A program made the position numbers and the translations under genes. 29,636 nt of DNA, taken from positions 1 to 29,636 of IMG/VR virus record IMGVR_UViG_3300031825_000059; one strand, written 5' to 3'. Shown here in pieces: positions 21,478 to 29,459 of the stretch; within the stretch, counting starts at the first letter, position 1; each line of letters starts with the position of its first letter. Source of the DNA: a virus. The notes below the pieces were generated by a model. That model did not search any database. It was not told where the DNA came from and saw only the letters and a list, made by a program, of their open reading frames with translations.

Positions 21478-23742
21478 TCAGGCGATTTCAGGCGCGGTAG
21501 AGGTCGCGACCGTGCCTTGGGCGGCCTCCTGATGATCGGGCGTGCCTATGTTCAACTCCCACAACCGCGGCCTGTCATTGCCGTCGGCACCACGAAAGTA
21601 GGTTTGCCATTCCGGCGCGCCGCGGAAAAGCTCGGCCATCGCCCGGAACTGGACGCCGGAAGTCGCCTCAATTTGCGGCCGTGTCCACTTTCTCCGCCCG
21701 GATTCCCATCCGTTGACAAAGACCTCGACCACATCGATCCATTCCTTCTTCGTCAACGTCCACGGGTCCGGCCACGGGCCAATCAGCATGCCGCTGCGCG
21801 CATCGTCCTTGATCAAGCGCGGTACATCGATCACGACAGCTGTGCTCTGGCGGCGGCGCACCTCCCCGTCGACCCGGGACAGGTCAATGGAAACATGCCC
21901 ATTGGCGCTCTGTACCAAAGTGTCCAGTGACACAACGATGCCGGGGCCCAGGAATCGGCGGGGCAAGCCTGGCGTGGTGGTCAACACAATGGCCAAACCC
22001 AAATTTAACTGCCGCAGTTCGGTGTCCATCTTGTCTGCGTGCTTCGGATCCCAGAGACGTGACACGAGCGCCACGGGCAGACGCTGATCGCCCATCCTGT
22101 GGTTGCCCAGCACGTAAGGCTCGTGAGCATCGACGGTCAGGGGGATGTCGACCAGTTGCTGCCTGAGCAGTTGGTCGAGCCGTTCACGCAGATAGGACCT
22201 CTCGACCGAGTAGTGACACAAGTCACCCTCGGCGAGCTCAAAGCGTTCGCCAGTGAGGTCGTCCTGCGCCCACGTGTTGGTGCTGTTGGAATTCACCTTG
22301 AGGCGGCGGAAGCCCGGCTGTCCTTCCTCGTCTTCAACGGGAACGGTGATGAAGTCGCCAAGTGCTTTCTTCTTGAGCAGTCCCTTGCTGACGAGATCGG
22401 CAGCTGGTAGGTCGAGCGTCGCCAGCAAATGGCCGTCGACCTCGCCGATGGCAAGATCTAGCAGCTTCATTTCGGAACGGAATAGCGCCAGATCGGCTCC
22501 AACCTTGGCCGGCTGCACCCGTTTCATGACGGCCAGCGAAGTCAGGATGTCTTCGCCACATCGGCGCATTCGAGGATCGGGCAATGTCAGCAGGTTGCAG
22601 GAGCCGCGCTGACCCACAGTGATGTCGAGCGCTCGCGTGTCGTCCTCGCCGTCAAGGCGGATCACGAACGACAGCTTCACTTCCAGCACGGAGCGGCAGG
22701 TCGACAGCGGATTGCGGTCACCGAAGTGCAGGTCGGACACACCCCAGACGTTCTCGCCGTTGGCCAGTGCCAGCGTGACACTGTGGCGCGTGTGGCCAAG
22801 GGAAACTGACAACGAAGATATCCAAGCGTCCAGGATCACCGCGCCGCTGGCTTGCGCATCCCTAAGATTCACCGGCTGCTTGAACGTGGCCAGCTCGTAG
22901 TTGACCGCGTCCACGGGCTGCTTCGAGAGGGGTTTCTCGAAACCGATCGCGGCGAAGCGATCCGCGAGGCGTTTGGCAGTGCTCTGCTTGTCGGAAAGTA
23001 CATGCACCTTGTTCTCGACCGGGTCATACACGAGTGTCGCTTCGAGCGCGGGCGTGAACAGGAATAGGTCACGCCGCCGATCCTTCATTTGGCGCAGCAA
23101 CTTCATCTTGCCTGGGTGGTAAACGACCACATAGTGCAGCTTGCGCTTGGCGGATTCGTCGCCGTCGTCCATCTCGAAATGGATGACCTCGCAGCTCTTC
23201 TTGGACTCCTCGTCCAGGCCCAGAATCTCGCCGACTCCTTCGTGCAATTTGTCGGCGACCGCCTGCGTCCACTTGAAGTCGCGACAGTCGCCGTCGCGCA
23301 CCGTGAAGCCCTGGAACTTCTTGTGCCCGTGGAAGTGGTGGGTCAGGTAGATCGTCTCGATCTGATCGAAGACGCGCGGTGCCTTCACGCGCAGCCAGAT
23401 CAGCCGCGTCATCGCGTCTGACGACCGCTCAAACGTTCCGAGCTCCGGGTGCTTGTCGAACTCCAGTTCCCCGTAGGCGTGCTCCAGCATCTCCTCGGTG
23501 CGGAAGCGCACAAGCTGGAGCAGCCGAACCGCTTCCTGGTCGGCGATGGTGATGTCCTCGCGCTTGACCGTGGGGATGCATTCGAGCAGTTCCGCGCGGG
23601 CTTGATGTTCCGGCTTGGACGTATCGAGGACGCCAAGGAATGCGAACTTGTCGACCTGCGCCAGCAGCAAAAGTGCCGGCGGCGTCGACGAGTTGATCAG
23701 GTCGGCGACGTGCTTGCTGTTTTTTTGAGACTTCTTGGCCAC
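21478..23742 (-). CDS. Large prophage protein of unknown family
   Basis: 754 residues, GTG start with AAGGAG 6 bases before. Basic N-terminus (MAKKSQKNSKHVADL). I recognise no Walker, nuclease, methylase or HTH motif. Residues ~95-180 are rich in hydrophobic and aromatic residues (THHFHGHKKFQGF), 185-260 look alpha/beta (KRKLHYVVVYHPGKMKLLRQM, LVYDPVENKVHVL), and the C-terminal third has EWIDVVEVFVNGWESGRRKWTRPQI and ends in a disordered Ala/Thr tail. It occupies the place where a CI-type repressor would usually be, and is followed 5' by two small genes on the same strand. Could be a defence or regulatory protein; no function is claimed. Confidence 0.8.
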   Translation of the reverse strand: MAKKSQKNSKHVADLINSSTPPALLLLAQVDKFAFLGVLDTSKPEHQARAELLECIPTVKREDITIADQEAVRLLQLVRFRTEEMLEHAYGELEFDKHPELGTFERSSDAMTRLIWLRVKAPRVFDQIETIYLTHHFHGHKKFQGFTVRDGDCRDFKWTQAVADKLHEGVGEILGLDEESKKSCEVIHFEMDDGDESAKRKLHYVVVYHPGKMKLLRQMKDRRRDLFLFTPALEATLVYDPVENKVHVLSDKQSTAKRLADRFAAIGFEKPLSKQPVDAVNYELATFKQPVNLRDAQASGAVILDAWISSLSVSLGHTRHSVTLALANGENVWGVSDLHFGDRNPLSTCRSVLEVKLSFVIRLDGEDDTRALDITVGQRGSCNLLTLPDPRMRRCGEDILTSLAVMKRVQPAKVGADLALFRSEMKLLDLAIGEVDGHLLATLDLPAADLVSKGLLKKKALGDFITVPVEDEEGQPGFRRLKVNSNSTNTWAQDDLTGERFELAEGDLCHYSVERSYLRERLDQLLRQQLVDIPLTVDAHEPYVLGNHRMGDQRLPVALVSRLWDPKHADKMDTELRQLNLGLAIVLTTTPGLPRRFLGPGIVVSLDTLVQSANGHVSIDLSRVDGEVRRRQSTAVVIDVPRLIKDDARSGMLIGPWPDPWTLTKKEWIDVVEVFVNGWESGRRKWTRPQIEATSGVQFRAMAELFRGAPEWQTYFRGADGNDRPRLWELNIGTPDHQEAAQGTVATSTAPEIA

Positions 23743-23759
23743 TCGATGCTCCTTAGGTG

Positions 23760-23984
23760 TCAGTGCAGTTTGGGCAGTTCCTCACGCAGCCGCTGCCAAA
23801 ACGCCTGGACGATCACCACGGAGGCGTCATCCGGATCTTGCTTGCCCGTGGCCGCCAACAACTCTGGATTGCCGTGCCACAGGCCGAGGTTGTTGCGAAT
23901 CCACATTCCCAGACCGAAGTGCAACGAGATGAGGTCGTCTTCAGTCATCGCTGCAATCTTGGCTTGTTCGCTGTCCGGAACCAT
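23760..23984 (-). CDS. DUF6794-like small protein
   Basis: 74 residues from ATG 23982-23984 (a TTG four codons earlier is possible). The motif TEDDLISLHFGLGMWIRNNLGLW, then PDDASVVIVQAFWQRL, matches the conserved H-x-G-x-x-I-R-N-x-x-x-L-W and P-D-D-x-S pattern that I associate with DUF6794. No activity is known. It ends 17 bases before the GTG of the 754-residue gene and is likely co-transcribed with it. Confidence 0.65.
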   Translation of the reverse strand: MVPDSEQAKIAAMTEDDLISLHFGLGMWIRNNLGLWHGNPELLAATGKQDPDDASVVIVQAFWQRLREELPKLH

Positions 23985-24032
23985 TGCCTGGAGCAACCGG
24001 ACCGCAGCCTCGGGACGGTGAGTGGCAGATCT

Positions 24033-24566
24033 TCAGCCACCGCGTCGCCCCTTGCGCCAGTCCCACGGCGGTGTGGACTGCGCGTCGGACCAAAGTCCCG
24101 CACGCCGAGCAATTGCATCGCGTTCGGCCGATTCGTACCGCGAGGCGTCGCCTGTTGCCTGCTCCTTGGCGTACTTGCGGTACCACCACGCGAGTCCAGC
24201 CGAAATCTGGCTAAGGCCCGCGTCGAGGGTCTTGGAGCAAATGTCCATGCGGCAGTCGCGCTCAGCCACCATCACCTTGCCGACGATTCGCTGGTAACGG
24301 TCATGCTTTTTCCACAGGACGTCGACCTCTTGGCCGAACACCAGTCGCGACATGTGTTCCTTGGACCGATGGCCGAAGGGCTGCCCTTTCTCGGGTGCGT
24401 CAATGCCAGAAACTCGAATTTTGTGGTGCACGCGATCGCCGTCAAGCACTGTGATCGTGTCGCCATCACTCACGCCGACAACCTTGCCGGTGACCACGTC
24501 CGCGACAAGCGGGCCGGCGCATAGCAGCAGCGCCGAAAAAATGAACGCGACCCGATTCGCAGCCAT
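24033..24566 (-). CDS. Exported thermonuclease (SNase-like)
   Basis: 177 residues. Start at ATG 24564-24566 with GGGAGGA upstream. Residues 1-22 form a signal peptide (basic start, then VAFIFSALLLCAGPLVA) with likely cleavage before DVVTGK; the LLLC sequence does not fit a lipobox. The SNase core follows: GVSDGDTITVLDGDRVHHKIRV (Asp and R51), GIDAPEKGQPFG, RYQRIVGKV, WWYRKY. The catalytic Arg/Glu set appears present, so it should hydrolyse DNA/RNA in the periplasm or outside the cell. It opens the leftward gene group that includes the 754-residue protein, and is divergent from the integration operon. Confidence 0.9.
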   Translation of the reverse strand: MAANRVAFIFSALLLCAGPLVADVVTGKVVGVSDGDTITVLDGDRVHHKIRVSGIDAPEKGQPFGHRSKEHMSRLVFGQEVDVLWKKHDRYQRIVGKVMVAERDCRMDICSKTLDAGLSQISAGLAWWYRKYAKEQATGDASRYESAERDAIARRAGLWSDAQSTPPWDWRKGRRGG

Positions 24567-24648
24567 TGTCCTCCCTTGCCCTCTATAGCCATCCATTTCG
24601 GACGTTTGGACACATTATCCGTGACGATTGCAATTGCTCGAAGCCGTC

Positions 24649-24840
24649 ATGAACAACATCGAACTCGCATCTCCATCGGAGATGAACGCCCGCGCCCGCG
24701 CAGGCGAAATCGTCGCCATCCTCGCGGCCGCCATTGTCCGAAGTGTGGTCGCCAACCAGTCAAATCTAAGAGAAGTTGGCCTTGGCTTTCCGCCCGACCA
24801 GAGCGTTCATACAACCCCCTATCCACAGGAGAAGTTGTGA
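24649..24840 (+). CDS. Small protein of the recombinase operon
   Basis: 63 residues (MNNIELASPSEMNARARAGE, then a helical IVAILAAAIVRSVV and VGLGFPPDQSVHTTPYP). A small protein of this form commonly precedes DUF2924 and serine recombinase genes in prophages. The TGA overlaps the DUF2924 ATG (TGATG). The SD is weak. A TTG at 24628 is an alternative start. Function unknown. Confidence 0.72.
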   Translation: MNNIELASPSEMNARARAGEIVAILAAAIVRSVVANQSNLREVGLGFPPDQSVHTTPYPQEKL

Positions 24841-25292
24841 TGAACGAAAAACAAGCATCGATTGCCGCGCGGATCGCGGAACTGTCGACGCTGCCAATGC
24901 CCGACTTGTGGTCACGCTGGGATCGGTACTTCACCAGTCGCCCAATGAATCCGAATCGGGCGTTCGTCGAGTCCCGCATCGCATACAAGCTGCAGGAGGA
25001 AGCCTTTGGCGGGCTTGCCCCTTCCACGCGCCAGCGCCTCGAAGCCATTGGGGCAAAGCACTCGAAAATCAAGCTGCGCGCAAAGCCGCGTGATTTCAAC
25101 TTTGCGCCGGGCACGATCTTGCTGCGTGAGTGGGGTGACCGGGAGCACAAGGTGGCGGTCACCGCAGAGGGGCTGTTCGAGTACGAGGGCAGCGCCTTCA
25201 AGAGCCTGACCGCCGTGGCGCGGCACATAACCGGCACGCACTGGTCGGGGCCGCTGTTCTTCGGACTGAATGGCAAGGCAGGTGCGCAATGA
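24840..25292 (+). CDS. DUF2924 protein
   Basis: 150 residues, ATG with CAGGAG upstream. The family pattern is present: IAARIAELSTLPMPDLWSRW, then FVESRIAYKLQEEAFGG, LPPGTILLREW-like segment APGTILLREWGDREHKVAVT, and FEYEGSAFKSLTAVARHITG ending in WSGPLFFGL. The last part resembles a small DNA-associated domain. DUF2924 proteins regularly sit before serine recombinases in prophages and islands and are thought to assist recombination. Overlaps the recombinase start by 4 bases (ATGA). Confidence 0.93.
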   Translation: MNEKQASIAARIAELSTLPMPDLWSRWDRYFTSRPMNPNRAFVESRIAYKLQEEAFGGLAPSTRQRLEAIGAKHSKIKLRAKPRDFNFAPGTILLREWGDREHKVAVTAEGLFEYEGSAFKSLTAVARHITGTHWSGPLFFGLNGKAGAQ

Positions 25293-26677
25293 GCGACGCC
25301 GCACAGATTGCCTCTCCCAAGGCGCGCAAACGCTGCGCGGTCTACTGCCGGGTGTCGTCGGACGAACGGCTTGACCAGGAGTTCAACTCCATCGATGCGC
25401 AGAAGGAGGCTGGCCACGCCTATGTCGCCAGCCAGCGAGCCGAGGGCTGGATTCCGGTGGCCGACGACTACGACGACCCCGGCTTCTCCGGCGGCAACAC
25501 GGATCGGCCTGGGCTGAAACGCCTGATGGCGGACATCGAGCGCGGCCAGATCGACATCGTGGTGGTCTACAAGATCGACCGCCTGACGCGCAGCTTGGCC
25601 GACTTCTCCAAGATGGTGGAGGTGTTCGAGCGCCACGGCGTGTCCTTCGTGTCGGTCACGCAGCAGTTCAACACCACCACCTCGATGGGACGGCTGATGC
25701 TCAACGTGCTGCTGTCCTTCGCCCAGTTCGAGCGCGAGGTCACCGGCGAGCGCATCCGCGACAAGATCGCCGCCAGCAAGCGCAAGGGGATGTGGATGGG
25801 TGGCGTGCCACCACTCGGCTACGACGTCGAGAACCGCCTGCTGGTCATCAACGACGCGGAGGCGGCGGTGGTGCGGCGCATCTTCGAGGAAATGCTCACC
25901 ATCGGCTCGCCCACCCAGATTGCCGCCAACCTGACGCTGGATGGCATCACAACCAAGGCGTGGACGACGCAAGACGGCCAGACACGGGCGGGCGCGCGCA
26001 TCGACAAGAAGTACCTGCACAAGCTGCTGCGCAACCGCATCTACCTCGGTGAGTTGTCGCACAAGGGGAAGTGGTACCCCGGCGCTCACTCCGCGATCAT
26101 CGATCCGGGCCTGTGGGGACGAGTTCACGAGGTGCTGGCCAGGGACGGCCACGCCCGGTCGGTGGAAACCAAAATCCGGTCGCGCACCGACGCTCTGCTG
26201 CGCGGTCTGCTGTACGCCCCATCGGGCGAGCGGATGTACCCGACCTATTCGCGCAAGAACGGGCGCAAGTACCACTACTACGTGTCGAAGTCCGAGAGTC
26301 GCTTCGGCGCACGGGGCAAGAGCTATGAGCGACTGCCAGCCCCAGAGATCGAGTCTGCGATCGTCGCGCAGATTCGAACCGTGTTGACCAGCCCGGAGTC
26401 TGTCGCGTCGGTGGTGCGCCACATCCAACGCAACGGAGCCCAAATCGACGAGGCGGCGACCGTGATGGCGATGGGGCGCCTGAACGACATTTGGGATCAG
26501 TTGTTCCCGGTCGAGCGCCACCGCATTGCCAATCTGATGATCGAGCGCATCGACCTCGTTCACGCCGGGGAGGTGCAAGGCATCAAGGTGAAGTGGCGCG
26601 AGATCGGCTGGAACACCTTGATCGACGAATTCGCGCCGCACAACATCGGCGCTGAGATGCTGGAGGTCGAAGCCTGA
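25289..26677 (+). CDS. Large serine recombinase (phage integrase)
   Basis: 462 residues. The N-terminal resolvase domain has the nucleophile in YCRVSSDE (S23), then YDDPGFSGGNTDRPGL, VYKIDRLTRSLADF and the helix E motif ERIRDKIAASKRKGMWMGG. A Recombinase domain covers about 175-300 (PPLGYDVENRLLVINDAEAA, and LHKLLRNRIYLGELSHKG). The third region starts GLLYAPSGERMYPTYSRKNG, where zinc-ribbon cysteines are expected, but none are there. It is short for a large serine integrase and probably lacks the long coiled-coil. It should catalyse integration and excision of the prophage, with an att site near the adjacent ssrA region. Confidence 0.93.
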   Translation: MSDAAQIASPKARKRCAVYCRVSSDERLDQEFNSIDAQKEAGHAYVASQRAEGWIPVADDYDDPGFSGGNTDRPGLKRLMADIERGQIDIVVVYKIDRLTRSLADFSKMVEVFERHGVSFVSVTQQFNTTTSMGRLMLNVLLSFAQFEREVTGERIRDKIAASKRKGMWMGGVPPLGYDVENRLLVINDAEAAVVRRIFEEMLTIGSPTQIAANLTLDGITTKAWTTQDGQTRAGARIDKKYLHKLLRNRIYLGELSHKGKWYPGAHSAIIDPGLWGRVHEVLARDGHARSVETKIRSRTDALLRGLLYAPSGERMYPTYSRKNGRKYHYYVSKSESRFGARGKSYERLPAPEIESAIVAQIRTVLTSPESVASVVRHIQRNGAQIDEAATVMAMGRLNDIWDQLFPVERHRIANLMIERIDLVHAGEVQGIKVKWREIGWNTLIDEFAPHNIGAEMLEVEA

Positions 26678-27048
26678 TGGACAAGTCCTTGGAAACTTTC
26701 GTGCCGTTGGTGTTCCGCCGCCGTGGTGTCCAGCGCGTGGCCACCGACGACCGAAACGTCCACGACGTCACTCTGCTCGACGGGCTGGCGCGCGCCTTCT
26801 ACTGGCAGCAATTGCTGGACACCGGCGCGATGACGAGTGGATCGGCCATCGCGAGGGCCGAGAAATTGCACCATTCGGTGGTCAACGAGCTGCTGCGCCT
26901 GACCCTGCTCGCGCCCGACATCATCGAAAGAATGATGGCTGGGCGGCAGCCGCGTCGCCTGACCCTGATGTGGTTCCAGCGAAACCGCCTGCCGCTGGAT
27001 TGGCAGGCGCAACGCCAAGTCATAGCGACCTTCGAGGAGGATGCATGA
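26677..27048 (+). CDS. HTH recombinase-associated protein, paralogue 1
   Basis: 123 residues. TGATG overlap with the recombinase stop. LARAFYWQQLLDTGAMTSGS, then IARAEKLHHSVVNELLRLTLLAPDIIERMMAG and LPLDWQAQRQ, form a ParB/KorB-like helix-turn-helix with a conserved tail. The downstream gene repeats the same layout with about one third identity by eye. Such proteins end many DUF2924-recombinase operons and may act as directionality or target-site factors. Function inferred from context only. Confidence 0.8.
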   Translation: MDKSLETFVPLVFRRRGVQRVATDDRNVHDVTLLDGLARAFYWQQLLDTGAMTSGSAIARAEKLHHSVVNELLRLTLLAPDIIERMMAGRQPRRLTLMWFQRNRLPLDWQAQRQVIATFEEDA

Positions 27049-27527
27049 GCCGCAAGCACCAAGGCCGGGCCAAGGGTGACCCAGTGACGTATCAGACGCC
27101 ACTGCCCGCCGGTGGTGTCCAATTGGAAACCTTCTTGCCCTGGACGCTGGTGCGCCGGGGGTTGAAGAAACAGGTCATCACGCCTCTGGACGCGCCGCAG
27201 GAATTCCTGGATGAAGCGCGACGCGAGCGACTGATGCGCGACGCGGCGCAAGACACGCCCCTGCTACGTGCACTCGGCCTGGCTCATCACTGGCAACGTT
27301 TGCTCGACGAGGGCCGATTCGGTTCCATCAGCGAAATCGCGCAGGTTGAAGGAATCGACCTCGGCCGTACCAGCCGGATCGCCCGCTTGGCGCGACTAGC
27401 TCCCGACATCGTCGAGGCGTGTATGGCGGGTGAGGAGAATGGGCTGGTGCTGGAGCTCCTGATTCGGCGTGCTTTCCCTGTTGACTGGGGCGCGCAGCGA
27501 CAAAGGTTGCTCATATCCCGCGAATGA
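27045..27527 (+). CDS. HTH recombinase-associated protein, paralogue 2
   Basis: 160 residues from ATG 27045-27047, with GAGGAGG 4 bases upstream and overlapping the previous stop by 4 bases. Residues ~75-155 align with paralogue 1: GLAHHWQRLLDEGRFGSIS, IAQVEGIDLGRTSRIARLAR, LAPDIVEACMAG, FPVDWGAQRQRLL. The KorB-like HTH is clearer here. A ~70-residue N-terminal extension (VKQ-type basic, LPWTLVRRGLKKQVITPLDAP) also aligns with the start of paralogue 1 (LETFVPLVFRRRGVQRV). End of the integration operon. Confidence 0.8.
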   Translation: MSRKHQGRAKGDPVTYQTPLPAGGVQLETFLPWTLVRRGLKKQVITPLDAPQEFLDEARRERLMRDAAQDTPLLRALGLAHHWQRLLDEGRFGSISEIAQVEGIDLGRTSRIARLARLAPDIVEACMAGEENGLVLELLIRRAFPVDWGAQRQRLLISRE

Positions 27528-27631
27528 CCGCCCTTGACCCCGAAGCGGACATTGTCAGCCGATCAGGTGGCTTGCAGTGAAGACCGCCAGTTGATCGTCG
27601 AACGCACGAAGCGGCGATATTGTTCACCTAT
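27528..27631. other. Gap between integration operon and cargo pair
   Basis: About 100 noncoding bases between convergent genes. It could hold the phage attachment site, but no core repeat can be assigned within the window because the other prophage end is not included. Confidence 0.35.
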
Positions 27632-28483
27632 TCACTTTGCAGCTGGTCCATTCGCCCTCAACACGTCTCGAATGTCCGCGGCGAGCCGGTCCCACGCGAA
27701 CTCGTCTGTTGCGCCCCCGCTCAATTGACCGCTAAGGAAGAACGTAGCGCGTGGAGCTGCTGCCCAGCGATAAGTTCTTCGCCATGTGTCAGGCACCAGT
27801 CGCAATTCATCCCTTAACCACCTCGCTGCGCTCGCGTTGGCAATCAGCACGATCTCCGGATCCAACACCCGAAGCACTTCCGCGTAAATCGATCTTTGGG
27901 CAGCGATGAAGCACGCAACTGACTTTTGGTCTCGATGCCGGCCTAAGGCCTTCAACAACTCTTGCTGATTGGTCGCACGAAGAGGCAATACATCGATGTG
28001 AGTTGTACTCGCATGCTCCACTCCGATGTCAGAGCTGAATCTCTCGAAGTAAGCGAAGTACGGGTAGTTCACTCGAGCATGCGCCTCAAATGCGCGGAGC
28101 CGCTCCATACGAGAGGTAACGTCCCCATCGGTAATGCTTTCTGTCCACTCGAAGTAATGAAGTGGGCAGTCGACGTGATGGGCATAGGCGGTAACCGCTG
28201 CCATGTTGAAGGACGGGTTGATTCCGCTGTAGACCACTCGGACGGAGTGATTGATGGCCGGCAATATCAGAGGGAAGCGCTCGGTGCCCGGAACTCCCTG
28301 AATCGGACAACCATGCTCCCGCCAGACAGAGATGGCACCCCAGTTGTAAAGGTCTGCAGGCATTCCCAAATCGTACTGCCAGATGAGGATTCGAGGTTTG
28401 ACCAAAAAACTTGGGCGAACGGCCGCACCCTGTTCTGATCGCGTCCAGTGACTGTTCGCAAGCTCGGGGATACTTGGGCCCAT
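27632..28483 (-). CDS. Unknown cargo protein with UDG-like fold signature
   Basis: 283 residues, ATG with AAGGGG 4 bases upstream. The segment VRVVYSGINPSFN (~80-92) looks like motif I of uracil-DNA glycosylase-like proteins (G-x-N-P-S). THIDVLPLRATN (~160-171) could supply the second conserved element, and LDPEIVLIANASAARWL with FFLSGQLSGG near the C-terminus resembles the later strands of that fold. The canonical catalytic Asp and HPS motif cannot be placed with confidence. Divergent from the ART gene with overlapping 5' ends. Lower GC than the flanking prophage genes. It may be a DNA-repair or nucleotide-sensing protein, or part of a defence pair. Confidence 0.6.
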   Translation of the reverse strand: MGPSIPELANSHWTRSEQGAAVRPSFLVKPRILIWQYDLGMPADLYNWGAISVWREHGCPIQGVPGTERFPLILPAINHSVRVVYSGINPSFNMAAVTAYAHHVDCPLHYFEWTESITDGDVTSRMERLRAFEAHARVNYPYFAYFERFSSDIGVEHASTTHIDVLPLRATNQQELLKALGRHRDQKSVACFIAAQRSIYAEVLRVLDPEIVLIANASAARWLRDELRLVPDTWRRTYRWAAAPRATFFLSGQLSGGATDEFAWDRLAADIRDVLRANGPAAK

Positions 28484-28544
28484 GTTGCCCCTTGTCGACC
28501 CTTATCCACTTTCCGGCCGGCCTTACACGCAAATGGAGCTCGCC

Positions 28545-29144
28545 ATGGCTCAGTTGGAAGGCCGCATCTTGCCCCAGCCCCCGATCGCCCATACCGCTGT
28601 GGATCTAGCATTAAGGATGGCAGATGAGCCGGCAGCCAACGATCTGCCGAATAGCCTTCATGAGGCGCTCAAGACTTCGCACGCATATAAGGTCTGGAAA
28701 ACAACCATGCCTTCACTCGCGCAAGTGCCAGCGCTTCATCGTTATCGGAATGAGCATCCGCACTACGATGCGTCTGCGCTTTATTCGGAAATCGTCGCTC
28801 ATGGCAAGCCCCTCCCCCCAGGACAATTGCTCTTTCACGGCGGGGTTTGGCCGTGCCCGGAGCCAATTGGGGTCGGTCAGGTCCTCACTACAGACAGAGT
28901 GCTTTCCACCAGCCTTTGCCCGCAGGTTGCCGCCCTCCATGCCACGTACCATGCTGGCGGGGCGCTCTGGCTCATTCAGATCTCACCGAGTGGAGCGAGC
29001 AAGCCAGCCTTCGTTTTCAACAGCGATCGGCGACAGAGGCTGAATCACGAACATGAAGTCGTCATTGCTCCAGGCGCTACGCTGACCTGTACCAGTGTTT
29101 GCCGCCGCAATCGCATGCTCGCGATCGAGGTACAGCTCACCTAG
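28545..29144 (+). CDS. ADP-ribosyltransferase-like protein
   Basis: 199 residues from ATG 28545, with GGAG 6 bases upstream; in-frame starts at 28482 and 28533 also exist. The N-terminal half is helical (HEALKTSHAYKVW, LHRYRNEHPHYDASALYSEI). The C-terminal half has the ART order: LLFHGGVW where R-S-E enzymes have FRG or YRG, LSTSLCPQVA (STS motif), LWLIQIS, and NHEHEVVIAPGATL (E-x-E catalytic motif). The first NAD-contact residue therefore appears to be His, not Arg. No signal peptide, so it should act in the producing cell or be delivered otherwise. Lower GC and chromosomal-junction position mark it as cargo. Divergent partner is the UDG-like gene. Confidence 0.72.
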   Translation: MAQLEGRILPQPPIAHTAVDLALRMADEPAANDLPNSLHEALKTSHAYKVWKTTMPSLAQVPALHRYRNEHPHYDASALYSEIVAHGKPLPPGQLLFHGGVWPCPEPIGVGQVLTTDRVLSTSLCPQVAALHATYHAGGALWLIQISPSGASKPAFVFNSDRRQRLNHEHEVVIAPGATLTCTSVCRRNRMLAIEVQLT

Positions 29145-29421
29145 GTACACGACCGCTTCTGACCGCACGCCGTCGGGGAACCACTGCCTGTCTGGCGTTC
29201 TATTCTCTGTTCTCGGTCGCCTGCGCCCGACCAACTCACAATCGCAACCGGCAGGCCGGAAACCCGCGCCAATTCAGGCTTCGGGGTCTTGAACGCACAA
29301 GAGCCAAACAGAGAGCAGAGAGAGAAATGCGGGGAAAGTGACGCCGGAAACGAGGTCGGCGACGAGGTCGCGCTCAAGAGCGCATGGCGCGAAACCGCGC
29401 CGACACTGGCGTTCCGGGCAG
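29145..29421. other. Noncoding region between ART gene and ssrA
   Basis: 277 bases without a supported gene. It contains a purine-rich run (about 29300-29335) and several short inverted repeats (GCGCTCAAGAGCGC at about 29371-29384; GGCGCGAAACCGCGCC at about 29387-29402). No promoter, tRNA or att core is assignable. Confidence 0.5.
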
Positions 29422-29450
29422 AAAAAAGCCCAACCGATAAGGGTTGGGCT
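29422..29450 (-). terminator. Intrinsic terminator of ssrA
   Basis: On the minus strand a perfect 9-bp stem AGCCCAACC/GGTTGGGCT with a 6-base loop is followed by TTTTT. It starts 10 bases after the tmRNA CCA end, the usual place for the ssrA terminator. Confidence 0.9.
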
Positions 29451-29459
29451 TTCACATTA

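Noticed and set aside
24647-26641. 664-residue open frame on the minus strand
   Set aside because: It is antisense to the DUF2924 and recombinase genes, which have clear motifs and coupled starts on the plus strand.
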